NCBI GenBank assembly: GCA_910578455.1
Contig: CAJTQA010000007.1
Location: 1 to 64,000 of the forward strand
From: an uncultured Dorea sp.
GTDB taxonomy: Bacteria > Bacillota > Clostridia > Lachnospirales > Lachnospiraceae
Length of the DNA: 64,000 nucleotides
Direction: 5' to 3'
The notes under the pieces were generated by a model that saw only the letters and a program-made list of their open reading frames with translations, searched no databases and was not told the origin of the DNA. This document shows, piece by piece, positions 18,418 through 26,125 of this stretch. The first letter of the stretch is position 1. Every line of letters begins with the position of its first letter. Both the position numbers and the translations under genes were made by a program.

Positions 18418-18882
18418 ATGCCGGGTACAGATGAAAAATATATGAGAGAAGCGATCAGGCAGGCAAAAAAAGCATATTTGATCGGCGAGGTTCCGATCGG
18501 GTGCGTCATTGTATGCCAGGATAAGATTATAGGACGCGGATATAACCGGAGGACGATAGACAAAAATCCCCTGGCGCATGCCGAGCTTACGGCGATCAGG
18601 AAAGCCAGCAGGAAGATGGGAGACTGGAGGCTTGAGGGCTGTACGATGTATGTGACGCTGGAGCCGTGCCAGATGTGCTCGGGAGCTATCGTGCAGTCGC
18701 GGATGGATAAGGTTGTGGTGGGGTGTATGAACCCGAAAGCGGGGTGCGCCGGATCCATACTGAACCTTTTGCAGATGAAGGAATTCAACCATCAGGCGGA
18801 ACTTGTCACAGGGGTTTTGGAGGAGGAATGCAGCCGGATGATGAAGATGTTTTTCAAAGAGCTGCGTGAGAAGAAAAAATAA
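18418..18882 (+). CDS. tadA: tRNA-specific adenosine deaminase
   Basis: A 154-residue zinc deaminase. The catalytic HAE (NPLAHAELTAI) supplies a zinc His and the proton-shuttling Glu, and PCQMC supplies the two zinc cysteines. VVGCMNPKAGCAGS near the C-terminal half is typical of TadA rather than cytidine deaminase. It converts A34 of tRNA-Arg(ACG) to inosine. The neighbouring SRP RNA gene downstream is a common arrangement in Firmicutes. Confidence 0.95.
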   Translation: MPGTDEKYMREAIRQAKKAYLIGEVPIGCVIVCQDKIIGRGYNRRTIDKNPLAHAELTAIRKASRKMGDWRLEGCTMYVTLEPCQMCSGAIVQSRMDKVVVGCMNPKAGCAGSILNLLQMKEFNHQAELVTGVLEEECSRMMKMFFKELREKKK

Positions 18883-18911
18883 GAGCCGGACATATGTCCG
18901 GCTCGCGTTTT
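18883..18911. terminator. Bidirectional terminator shared by tadA and SRP RNA
   Basis: A perfect 11-bp palindromic stem (GAGCCGGACAT then ATGTCCGGCTC, 18883-18904) immediately after the tadA stop. On the plus strand it is followed by GCGTTTTG. On the minus strand it is followed by TTATTTTTTC, a good U-tract for ending the SRP RNA. Confidence 0.85.
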
Positions 18912-18934
18912 GCTGTTTTTCATATGTGCGTTAC

Positions 18935-19185
18935 GCTTCGAACCTGTGTTCACAGACGTTACATTGGCAGTTAACTCAGCCCAGGCACCCTCACGGCACC
19001 CGGAAGGTTCCGCTTAGTGCTGCTTCGTTCCCGACCTGACACGGTTCACGGATTTCCGTCGCGTAAGACCCGGGCATCAACGCCACTTTCCAAGGGCAGC
19101 CCTGCAAAAACAGGCCCTCTGCGTAACATCACCCCTGCTATAGCGGATTGCAGGTAAAAGGTACCGCTAACACCCCGGCTGCACA
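18935..19185 (-). ncRNA. ffs: Signal recognition particle RNA (large bacterial type with Alu domain)
   Basis: Read on the minus strand, the core contains GTGTCAGGTCGGGAACGAAG followed by CAGCACTAAG, the conserved Ffh-binding helix 8 with its GNAR-type tetraloop region (Bacillus scRNA has GTCAGGTCCGGAAGGAAGCAG). Downstream come GGGTGCCTGGGCTGAGTTAAC and GTAACGTCTGTG, matching the Bacillus scRNA helix 5 return strand. The length of about 250 nt indicates the Gram-positive form with an Alu domain. The 5' end is set from the promoter at 19193-19221 and the 3' end from the terminator, so both are approximate. Confidence 0.93.
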
Positions 19186-19192
19186 TTTTTAC

Positions 19193-19221
19193 ATTCTACC
19201 GCATCTTCTTAGAAATGTCAA
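19193..19221 (-). promoter_or_regulatory. Sigma-A promoter of the SRP RNA
   Basis: On the minus strand, TTGACA (19221-19216) and TAGAAT (19198-19193) are separated by exactly 17 bp. The predicted start is near 19185. Confidence 0.88.
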
Positions 19222-19257
19222 TTGAAAACAAAAAAAGAATAACTATTCGCTGGGATT

Positions 19258-19268
19258 TATGGTATGAT
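19258..19268 (+). promoter_or_regulatory. Extended -10 promoter for the 19312 gene
   Basis: TGGTATGAT (TGn + TATGAT, 19260-19268) with no convincing -35. It lies 44 bases before the chosen ATG and overlaps an earlier ATG (19264), arguing against that start. Confidence 0.5.
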
Positions 19269-19311
19269 GGAGGCAGACAATTCGGATATAACAGATGAGG
19301 GGGCAGAGACC

Positions 19312-20187
19312 ATGAAGGGAACTGGAAAAAAGGCAGCGTCATTGATCTTGATTGTTTTGATATGTATGATGGCGGTCATGCCGGTGCAGGCGTTTGGAAA
19401 TAAAAAATGGACCATCGGATATGAAAAGAATACGAACGGGCCGGAAAAAAAGGCCCAGGGAACAAACGGCTGGTATTTCATGTACAGTACGGAGACGGAC
19501 ACGGACGGGAAACTTAATGTTTCGGAAGTAAAAGAATGTGTCTGGTCGGACAGAGGTTCGTGCTGGATGTGGTACGATTATGATGAGATGTGGGTTCCGG
19601 ATATCTTTGCGGCAGAAGGGTATGACTGCCTGAACACGAAGTGCTGGTGGAGGATGGACGGAAACGGCATCATGGATCCTAACGTGACGGAGGGAACCGT
19701 CCGCAGCATTATAGCGTGGGAAGCGCCGGAGGATGGAACGTACAGCGTAGAGCTGGCTTATACGGCGGGCAGCCTTCCCTTTGACTGGTACGGAAAAGAC
19801 TATGCCGCAGGAGACGGGGTGACGTTAAGCCTTTGCACGGATAAGGGAATGCTTGACAGCGTATTTTGCGGGAAAGCGCCCAGGGCATCCTCAAAGAAAA
19901 AGAAAGCGGCAGATATCCCGGAGGGCAGCCTGGGGAGGACCGTTACGCTTAAAGAAGGGGAGCGGCTGTACGTCAGTGCGGATCCGGGAGCAGACGGCGG
20001 TTCGGATGTGGCGGACATACAGATGAAGATCGTGCAGGAAAAGGGAGAGAGCATCCGCTCCTTCATGCTGACGCTCATGATGGTGTGCATTGCGGCGATC
20101 ATTGTGCTTGTCACGCTGGGGGCGATCCTGATAATAAGATCTAGGATTCCGCGGGAAGAGGAAGGAATGAGGGATTCGGAAGAATAG
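19312..20187 (+). CDS. Exported, C-terminally membrane-anchored protein of unknown function
   Basis: About 291 residues: an N-terminal signal peptide (basic KGTGKK, hydrophobic LILIVLICMMAVM, probable cleavage after VQA), an extracytoplasmic domain of about 210 residues rich in Trp, Asp and Gly (ECVWSDRGSCWMWYDYDEMW, then CLNTKCWWRMDGNGIMDP), then a membrane helix (SFMLTLMMVCIAAIIVLVTLG) and a short basic/acidic tail. The extracellular part suggests a beta-sandwich with carbohydrate-contact-like aromatics, but I recognise no family. The ATG at 19312 follows GAGGGGG; the upstream ATG at 19264 overlaps the promoter. It is a single gene with its own terminator. Confidence 0.82.
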   Translation: MKGTGKKAASLILIVLICMMAVMPVQAFGNKKWTIGYEKNTNGPEKKAQGTNGWYFMYSTETDTDGKLNVSEVKECVWSDRGSCWMWYDYDEMWVPDIFAAEGYDCLNTKCWWRMDGNGIMDPNVTEGTVRSIIAWEAPEDGTYSVELAYTAGSLPFDWYGKDYAAGDGVTLSLCTDKGMLDSVFCGKAPRASSKKKKAADIPEGSLGRTVTLKEGERLYVSADPGADGGSDVADIQMKIVQEKGESIRSFMLTLMMVCIAAIIVLVTLGAILIIRSRIPREEEGMRDSEE

Positions 20188-20203
20188 TGGGTTCATACAT
20201 GAG

Positions 20204-20232
20204 AAAGAGGCATATAGCGTGCCTCTTTTTTT
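20204..20232 (+). terminator. Intrinsic terminator after the exported protein gene
   Basis: Arms AAAGAGGCA and TGCCTCTTT around a 7-nt loop, followed by TTTT. It separates the exported protein from the DeoR operon. Confidence 0.88.
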
Positions 20233-20253
20233 ATGATTGAAAAAAGAGCAAAA

Positions 20254-20296
20254 ACTTGCAAAAACTTGCAAAATATTTCAAACAATACTTGCAAAA
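20254..20296 (+). repeat. Three ACTTGCAAAA repeats, candidate DeoR operator
   Basis: Identical 10-mers start at 20254, 20264 and 20287. The first two are in tandem at one helical turn and the third is 23 bp on, about two turns, and overlaps the -35 element. The position directly upstream of the deoR gene suggests autoregulation and control of the whole operon. Confidence 0.65.
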
Positions 20297-20317
20297 TATG
20301 TCAGAATATGATATAAA
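20289..20317 (+). promoter_or_regulatory. Sigma-A promoter of the DeoR/BtpA/ABC operon
   Basis: TTGCAA (20289-20294), 17-bp spacer, TATAAA (20312-20317). The -35 is part of the third ACTTGCAAAA repeat, so regulator binding would block it. Confidence 0.7.
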
Positions 20318-20351
20318 TATGATAATAAATGAAAGATAAAGGAGAAAAAAG

Positions 20352-21122
20352 ATGAGAAATTTGCAAATTCCTGCACAAAGGCAGCAGCAGATTTTAGACT
20401 ATATCAAAAAAAACCAGGGGGCAAACATTAAAGAGCTTGCATCCCACCTTGGAGTATCGGAGGCCACCGTCCGCAGGGATCTTGACAATTTGGCGGAGAA
20501 CGGGGAGATTGAAAGGACTCACGGCGGTGCAGTGCGAGGGCAGGAGAGAGTGCTGGAATATACATATGACATGAAGATGGAGTTTCGGCGGGAAGAAAAG
20601 ATAAAGATAGCGAAAGAGGCGGCAAAGCTTGTCCAGAAAGGAGACAAGATATATCTTGGCTCCGGCACGACAGTCTATTTCGTGGCCAAGGAGATCGCGG
20701 ATATAGAGAACCTTACCATTATTACAAGCAACCTGTATATCGCGCAGTTCCTCCCGGTGCATCCGTCCAGCAGCCTGATTGTAACCGGAGGGGAGAGGCG
20801 GTATGATTATAACCTTATGGCAGGCACTCTTACAGAAAGCTTTTTGAGAGACATTAAGGTAGATATCAGCATCCTGGGATGCGATGCCATCGACATTGAA
20901 TTTGGGCTGTCCGACTCAAATGTAAATGAAAGCCTTGTAAAAAAACTGGCGGCGGAGTCTGCAAGGCAGACGGTTCTCGTAGCAGATCACAGTAAATTTG
21001 GGAAAACGGCGCTGTCCAGGGTATTTGACATCTCGAGAGCAGACTGCATCATTACAGACGGAGGGGCAGATGAGGAGATCATGGAGGCAATACGGCAGAA
21101 GACGAACCTTATATTGGTATAA
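20352..21122 (+). CDS. DeoR-family transcriptional regulator
   Basis: A 256-residue protein with an N-terminal DeoR winged helix (RQQQILDYIKKNQGANIKELASHLGVSEATVRRDLDNL) and the sugar-phosphate-binding C-terminal domain. The C-domain has IYLGSGTTVYFVAKEI (phosphate-loop-like), TIITSNLYIAQFL and VADHSKFGKTALSRV. DeoR regulators usually respond to a phosphorylated sugar intermediate, so the inducer is probably made by the FGGY kinase encoded at the end of the same operon. The ATG follows AAAGGAG. It lies 39 bases before the BtpA-like gene with no terminator between. Confidence 0.93.
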   Translation: MRNLQIPAQRQQQILDYIKKNQGANIKELASHLGVSEATVRRDLDNLAENGEIERTHGGAVRGQERVLEYTYDMKMEFRREEKIKIAKEAAKLVQKGDKIYLGSGTTVYFVAKEIADIENLTIITSNLYIAQFLPVHPSSSLIVTGGERRYDYNLMAGTLTESFLRDIKVDISILGCDAIDIEFGLSDSNVNESLVKKLAAESARQTVLVADHSKFGKTALSRVFDISRADCIITDGGADEEIMEAIRQKTNLILV

Positions 21123-21161
21123 AAACGTATACAAATACAAAAAACAAAAGGAGGAAGAAAG

Positions 21162-21980
21162 ATGAGCTGGTTAAAAGAGACGATTGGAACAGAGAAAGCG
21201 ATTATCGCCATGTGCCATATGCAGGCAATGCCGGGCGACCCGGGATATGATGCCGAAAGAGGGATGGACTGGGTTGTGGAGAAGGCATATCATGACCTGT
21301 CGGCGCTTCAGGACGGCGGGGTGGATGCGGTAATGTTCTCCAATGAATTCAGCCTTCCGTACCTGACGAAAGTTGACACGGCGACAGTGGCGGCTATGGC
21401 GACGGTTATAGGAGAGCTTAAGCGGCATATCAGGATTCCTTTTGGCGTCAATGTGCTGTGGGACGGGGAGAAGACGATAGACCTGGCAAAGGCATGCGGC
21501 GCGGATTTCGTGAGAGAGATATATTCGGGAGTATATGCAAGCGATTTTGGATTGTGGAACACAGATTACGGAAGGGTTGCAAGGCACAGGCGAAATATAA
21601 ATGCACAGGATGTTAAGCTGATTTTTAACATTTTACCGGAAGCTGCAAAATATCTGTCCGACAGGGATATTGTGGAGACCGCAAGGACGACGGTATTTAA
21701 CTGCAAGCCGGATGCCATATGCGTGTCAGGCCTGACGGCAGGAGCCGAGACGGACACCCAGGTTCTCGCAAAAGTGAAAAAAGCGGTGCCAAATACAGTT
21801 GTGCTGGCGAATACGGGCTGCAGACCGGATACGATTGAAAGCCAGCTGGCAATTGCGGACGGCGCGGTCGTGGGAACAACATTTAAGGTGGACGGTAAAT
21901 TTGAAAATGAAGTAGATGAAGAACGGGTGAAGGCGTTTATGGAGGTGGTAAGAAATTTCAGAAAACAGACAGTTGCATAA
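21162..21980 (+). CDS. BtpA/SgcQ-family TIM-barrel protein
   Basis: A 272-residue protein. The opening (KAIIAMCHMQAMPGDPGY), VDAVMFSNEFSLPY, IRIPFGVNVLWDG and the phosphate-binding-like C-terminal IADGAVVGTTFKVDGKFENEV are features of the BtpA family, which includes E. coli SgcQ. The enzymatic activity of the family is not established as far as I know. Its occurrence beside sugar kinases and transporters suggests an aldolase- or isomerase-like step on a sugar phosphate. The ATG follows AAAGGAGGAAGAAAG. It is the first enzyme gene of the operon. Confidence 0.9.
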   Translation: MSWLKETIGTEKAIIAMCHMQAMPGDPGYDAERGMDWVVEKAYHDLSALQDGGVDAVMFSNEFSLPYLTKVDTATVAAMATVIGELKRHIRIPFGVNVLWDGEKTIDLAKACGADFVREIYSGVYASDFGLWNTDYGRVARHRRNINAQDVKLIFNILPEAAKYLSDRDIVETARTTVFNCKPDAICVSGLTAGAETDTQVLAKVKKAVPNTVVLANTGCRPDTIESQLAIADGAVVGTTFKVDGKFENEVDEERVKAFMEVVRNFRKQTVA

Positions 21981-22024
21981 AAACCATATTCTCAAGAAAA
22001 AATGAAAAGACAAGGAGGTTATTT

Positions 22025-23344
22025 ATGAAAAAGAAAAGAATCCTATCAATGCTGCTTGTTATGTGCATGGTGCTCTCTATGGCAGCCTGCGGAAAATCAT
22101 CGGAAGATAAGAAAGAAAGCAGCGGAGGCGGAGACGATGAGGTTACCATTGTCTATATGAGGCAGGCCGGCAATACGGCAGTGGAAGACGAGCTTATAAA
22201 AGAATTCGAGAAACAGAATCCCGGGATCAAAGTGCAGGCAGACGACGTTCCTACGGAAGACTGCTACAACAAGCTTGCGCTTTCGCACAATGCAGGCAAC
22301 CCGCCGGATGTCATCATGACCTTCTGGTCTCCGGATGCGGCTGCGAACGGCATGCTTGAGCCTCTTTTGGGAAAATACGTGGATGAGGAGGACTATCTGA
22401 AACGGTTTGTAAAATCATGCCGGGAGATGGACACTTATGACGGGGATCTGTACGCAGTTCCGTTCCGCGCAGGCCCGGACTCCTGGTTTGTAAATAAAGA
22501 CATGCTGGACGCGGCAAAACTTGAAGTTCCGAAATTCGGGGAAGAGTGGAACTGGGATGCGCTGAGAGAGTATGCCAAGGCACTTCGCAGCAAAGATACG
22601 GAAAGTTATGGAATCGGCCTGGTCGGCGGGAACACCAATGGAACCGAGTGGCAGTTCTGGCCGTTCTTATTCCAGGCGGGCGGAAAGATCATAGAGGACG
22701 GGAAAGCTGTATTTAACAGCCCGGAGGGCGTTGAGGCATTAGAGTACGTGTGTTCGCTGATCGAGGATGACCTGATACCGCCGGGGATTACCACGGTTGA
22801 CCTTAACATGCTCCAGGACATGCAGATTGCGGACAAGCTGTGCATGTGGACAGACGGGCCGTGGATGCTCTCCACCATGAGAAATACCTATCCGGACAAA
22901 AATATCTGTGTTATACCGATGGTTACCAATAAGACTTTTGGAAACCTTTCAGGCGGAACTTCCTTAGGAATGTCCTCGATATCGAAACATAAAGAAGAGG
23001 CATGGAAATTCATCGAATATATGACTTCTGATGAAGTGCTGCTTAAGTGGAACAAGGGCACGGGCAATGCTCCTCCAACTTACAGTGCGTGGAAAGATGA
23101 ATATTATGCTGAAGACAGAGATTGGAAAGTAATCGAGGAGCTGGCGATGCAGGACAATGAGTATGTTATTCCGGCGAACCACTATCCGGAATCCATTGCT
23201 CTCAACCAGATCATAAGAGGGTACCTTCAGGCTGCCTATATAGGAGACATGGAGCCGAAAGCGGCTCTGGATGCAGCGGCGAAGGAATGGAATGAGATTC
23301 TGGCGAAGTATGATCCGACAGTTGCTGACCTGATCTGGAAGTAA
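22025..23344 (+). CDS. ABC transporter sugar-binding lipoprotein (family 1)
   Basis: A 439-residue protein with a lipoprotein signal (KKKR start, hydrophobic core, lipobox SMAAC). It is followed by a Ser/Gly/Asp-rich tether and a family 1 solute-binding fold (TIVYMRQAGNTAVEDELIKEF, NPPDVIMTFWSPDAAANG, LYAVPFRAGPDSWFVNKDML). It differs clearly from the binding protein at 2321, so the two importers serve different ligands. The ATG follows AAGGAGGTTATTT. An intercistronic hairpin separates it from the permeases. No ATPase gene is present in the operon. Confidence 0.94.
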   Translation: MKKKRILSMLLVMCMVLSMAACGKSSEDKKESSGGGDDEVTIVYMRQAGNTAVEDELIKEFEKQNPGIKVQADDVPTEDCYNKLALSHNAGNPPDVIMTFWSPDAAANGMLEPLLGKYVDEEDYLKRFVKSCREMDTYDGDLYAVPFRAGPDSWFVNKDMLDAAKLEVPKFGEEWNWDALREYAKALRSKDTESYGIGLVGGNTNGTEWQFWPFLFQAGGKIIEDGKAVFNSPEGVEALEYVCSLIEDDLIPPGITTVDLNMLQDMQIADKLCMWTDGPWMLSTMRNTYPDKNICVIPMVTNKTFGNLSGGTSLGMSSISKHKEEAWKFIEYMTSDEVLLKWNKGTGNAPPTYSAWKDEYYAEDRDWKVIEELAMQDNEYVIPANHYPESIALNQIIRGYLQAAYIGDMEPKAALDAAAKEWNEILAKYDPTVADLIWK

Positions 23345-23366
23345 ATGACGACAATACGCTTTTTTG

Positions 23367-23394
23367 TGGGGTTGCTGCCTTTGGCGCAGCCCCA
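23367..23394 (+). other. Intercistronic stem-loop after the second binding-protein gene
   Basis: Arms TGGGGTTGC-T-GCC (23367-23379, one bulged T) and GGCGCAGCCCCA (23383-23394) around a TTT loop. No T-run follows, so mRNA stabilisation or partial attenuation is more likely than termination. Another such structure occurs at 3626-3674. Confidence 0.6.
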
Positions 23395-23415
23395 TTATAG
23401 ACAGGAAGGAATTGT

Positions 23416-24309
23416 ATGAATTATTTGAAGATAGGAAATAAAAAACTGAATAAAGGTCTTTTGTTTATCCTGCCGGGAGTTTTGTTTTTCGCGGTCATGG
23501 TCATATATCCTGCGGGGTACGTCATGTACTTAAGTTTTTTTACGGAAGGGAAAGGGCTTGGGATTGAGCCGGACTTCGTAGGGATGAAAAATTATATGAC
23601 TGTGTTTGGCGCGACAGGGTTCTGGAAGATTCTTGCCAATACATTGTTTTATTCCTTTATGGCGACAGCGTGCCATATCGTGATCGGGCTTTTCATGGCG
23701 GTGCTGCTGAACAACAAGTTCCTGAAAAGAAAGACGCTGACTGTCAGCAGGTCGCTGTTCCTTGTTCCGTGGGCGATATCTCCGTCGGTTGTGGCAATCA
23801 TGTTTCAGGTAATGCTGCACCCAAAGGTGGGGCCGGTGGGGATTATCTTAAGATCTGTCAATCCCGCTATTGAATTTAACCCGCTGGGGGATCCGAAACT
23901 ATCGCTTATCACGGTGACGATTACGAATATATGGAAGTTTACGCCGTTTTACTTCCTGATATTGCTTGCAGGGCTGCAGGCGATTGACGACGGGCTTTAT
24001 GAGGCGGCGAGGATGGACGGGGCAGGAACCTGGAAACAATTTTCAAAGGTGACCCTCCCGCTTATGAAGAATTACATCATCACGCTGGCGGTGTTTGACT
24101 TTGTCAGTACCATGGCGTACATGGACCTTACATGGATCATGACAAAAGGAGGACCGTTAAATTCGTCGGAGGTACTGTCCACGCTGGCATACCGCACTTC
24201 TTTCCAGAACTTCCGGTTCGGGGAAGGCTCGGCGGTGGGGGCTTTGATTTTCCTGATGTCTATTATATTTACAACGATTGCGACCAGGATGATGAGTGAG
24301 GAGGAGTAG
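23416..24309 (+). CDS. Sugar ABC transporter permease (MalF/UgpA type)
   Basis: A 297-residue membrane protein with six predicted helices (first LLFILPGVLFFAVMVIYPAG) and the EAA loop LYEAARMDGAGTWKQFSKVTLP. It pairs with the next gene to form the importer channel. The ATG follows AGGAAGGAATT. The stop is two bases from the start of the next permease. Confidence 0.93.
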   Translation: MNYLKIGNKKLNKGLLFILPGVLFFAVMVIYPAGYVMYLSFFTEGKGLGIEPDFVGMKNYMTVFGATGFWKILANTLFYSFMATACHIVIGLFMAVLLNNKFLKRKTLTVSRSLFLVPWAISPSVVAIMFQVMLHPKVGPVGIILRSVNPAIEFNPLGDPKLSLITVTITNIWKFTPFYFLILLAGLQAIDDGLYEAARMDGAGTWKQFSKVTLPLMKNYIITLAVFDFVSTMAYMDLTWIMTKGGPLNSSEVLSTLAYRTSFQNFRFGEGSAVGALIFLMSIIFTTIATRMMSEEE

Positions 24310-24311
24310 AG

Positions 24312-25139
24312 ATGGAAGCGAGAAAAAATAAGATAAGGTACGGAATAGGGATTGCGCTGACCATTATCCTGACGATAGACCTGCTGCCGTATTTGTGGCT
24401 TCTTGTCTCTTCTTTCAGGGCATCGGACGACCCGTTTACCAGTTCCGTGCTGCCGAGCCGCTATACGATTGGCAACTATGTGACGATCTTCCAGAACGAA
24501 GGGATGATGAGGCCTTTTTTCAACTCCCTTGTGGTAGCGGTGGGGGCGACCGTCATCACCATGGTGCTCTCGCTTTTGGCGGCGTACGGGTTTTCAAGAT
24601 ATTACTTTAAAGGAAAAGATTTCCTGCTTGGATTTCTCGTAAACCTAAGGACATTCCCGGCGCTCCTTCTGGCGATCGCGCTGTATGTCATGGCGGTAAA
24701 GACGGGGCTTTACAATACTTACGTGCCGCTGATCCTTGCGAATACGATGATGAACCTGCCCTTTGCCATATGGAATGTCAAGACTGTGATTGACGGAATT
24801 CCGAAGGATTTGGAAGAGAGCGCGCTTGTGGACGGCCTGTCAAGGACATCCGTGATCTGGAAGATTATCGTGCCTGTGGCGACGCCGGGGCTTGCCGCCA
24901 CTGCCATCTACGTGTTTATCCTGACATGGAATGAATATTTGTTTGCGACCACATTTATGAACTCCAATGACATGCAGCTTGTCACATCTGTAATCGCATC
25001 GGCAGTCACACAGTTTGGAGTTGATTACGGATGGCTGATGACGACGGCGATGCTGGCGTCCATTCCGGCAATCATTATGTTTATTGCAATTCAGAGGTTT
25101 ATTGTAGGCGGCCTGACTGCGGGCGGCGTGAAAGGATAG
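24312..25139 (+). CDS. Sugar ABC transporter permease (MalG/UgpE type)
   Basis: A 275-residue membrane protein with six predicted helices and the loop LEESALVDGLSRTSVIWKIIVP where the ATPase docks. It ends with VGGLTAGGVKG, the usual C-terminal signature of MalG-type permeases. GAGGAGG at the end of the preceding gene is its ribosome site. Confidence 0.93.
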   Translation: MEARKNKIRYGIGIALTIILTIDLLPYLWLLVSSFRASDDPFTSSVLPSRYTIGNYVTIFQNEGMMRPFFNSLVVAVGATVITMVLSLLAAYGFSRYYFKGKDFLLGFLVNLRTFPALLLAIALYVMAVKTGLYNTYVPLILANTMMNLPFAIWNVKTVIDGIPKDLEESALVDGLSRTSVIWKIIVPVATPGLAATAIYVFILTWNEYLFATTFMNSNDMQLVTSVIASAVTQFGVDYGWLMTTAMLASIPAIIMFIAIQRFIVGGLTAGGVKG

Positions 25140-25143
25140 GGAT

Positions 25144-26106
25144 ATGCTGAGATTAAGAGAATATTGTGAAAGAGTAAGAGATGATGCCTATGGAGGCAGC
25201 ATAGAGCTTGTGGAAGACGGCATCACAGCGATGGAGAACGAGCTGGGGGCGGCTGGAGAGGAGAACGTAAGCCGGGAGATAGAGTACTTTGTGGACCAGA
25301 TACTGGAAGTTACTTCCCCCATACTTCCGCTTATCAATCTGCTGGACCGCTGTATGAGGTTTGCGGAGAGGTATGAGGATTCAGAAGTTTCCGCAGAAGA
25401 GCTGCGGGAGAGATTTGTAACGCTTCTGGAAGAAATCCGGGAAGGGCAGCGGCAGTGCGTGAAAAAGATCGGGAAAGCAGGAGCCAGGATGATTGCCTCG
25501 GGGGATAAGGTAGCCACCTTTTCGACTAGCGGTTCCGTGATGGAAATACTCCGGTGCGCGGCGGACGTCGGGAAAAGGCTTAAAGCGGCGGCGTTCGAGG
25601 CGAGGCCGAATGCAGAAGGATACCGGACGCTGGATGAGATCAGCGCGCTGGGGATACCGGTGGAGTTCGGATGCGATGCCCTCCTTTGCAAGCTGGTGCC
25701 GGGAAGCGCTGTGTTTTTCATAGGGGCAGACGCGGTCTCCTCCACAGGGGAAGTGTACGCCAAGACAGGCTCCTACCTGGCGGCGCTTGCCTGCCGGGAA
25801 TTTGGGATTCCCTTCTACGTTGCGGCGGATACGAGCAAGTTTGACGCCATGTCGCTGCTTGGATTTCCGATAAAGGACAGTTTCCGTCCGGCGGAAGAGG
25901 TGACAGGGCGGAAAGTGCCGGAAATTTCCCGGATCGTCAATATCAGCTTTGAGCTGGTGCCGGCGAAACTTGTGTCGGGGATTATCACGGAAAAAGGAGT
26001 GATCCCGCCCCAGGCAGTGAGCCTGATGATGGAGCCGGAAAAGATGAGCCGGAAGATGACCGGGAAACTGGAGCGCTGGATGGAGAGCAGCGAGAAACTG
26101 GGATAG
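25144..26106 (+). CDS. eIF2B-like / ribose-1,5-bisphosphate isomerase-family protein
   Basis: A 320-residue protein with an N-terminal helical domain and the Rossmann-like IF-2B domain: KVATFSTSGSVMEIL, the family's FEARPNAEGYRT (Arg154-Pro155), FFIGADAVSSTGEVYAKTGS with Asp196. The family includes MtnA and archaeal R15P isomerase. At the place of the catalytic Cys (THCNS in R15P isomerase) this protein has TFSTS, i.e. Ser127, while the catalytic Asp is kept. It could be an isomerase with altered chemistry or a sugar-phosphate-binding protein. It lies four bases after the permease stop, in the middle of the operon. Confidence 0.82.
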   Translation: MLRLREYCERVRDDAYGGSIELVEDGITAMENELGAAGEENVSREIEYFVDQILEVTSPILPLINLLDRCMRFAERYEDSEVSAEELRERFVTLLEEIREGQRQCVKKIGKAGARMIASGDKVATFSTSGSVMEILRCAADVGKRLKAAAFEARPNAEGYRTLDEISALGIPVEFGCDALLCKLVPGSAVFFIGADAVSSTGEVYAKTGSYLAALACREFGIPFYVAADTSKFDAMSLLGFPIKDSFRPAEEVTGRKVPEISRIVNISFELVPAKLVSGIITEKGVIPPQAVSLMMEPEKMSRKMTGKLERWMESSEKLG

Positions 26107-26125
26107 CGTATAAAGGGGGATAAGG

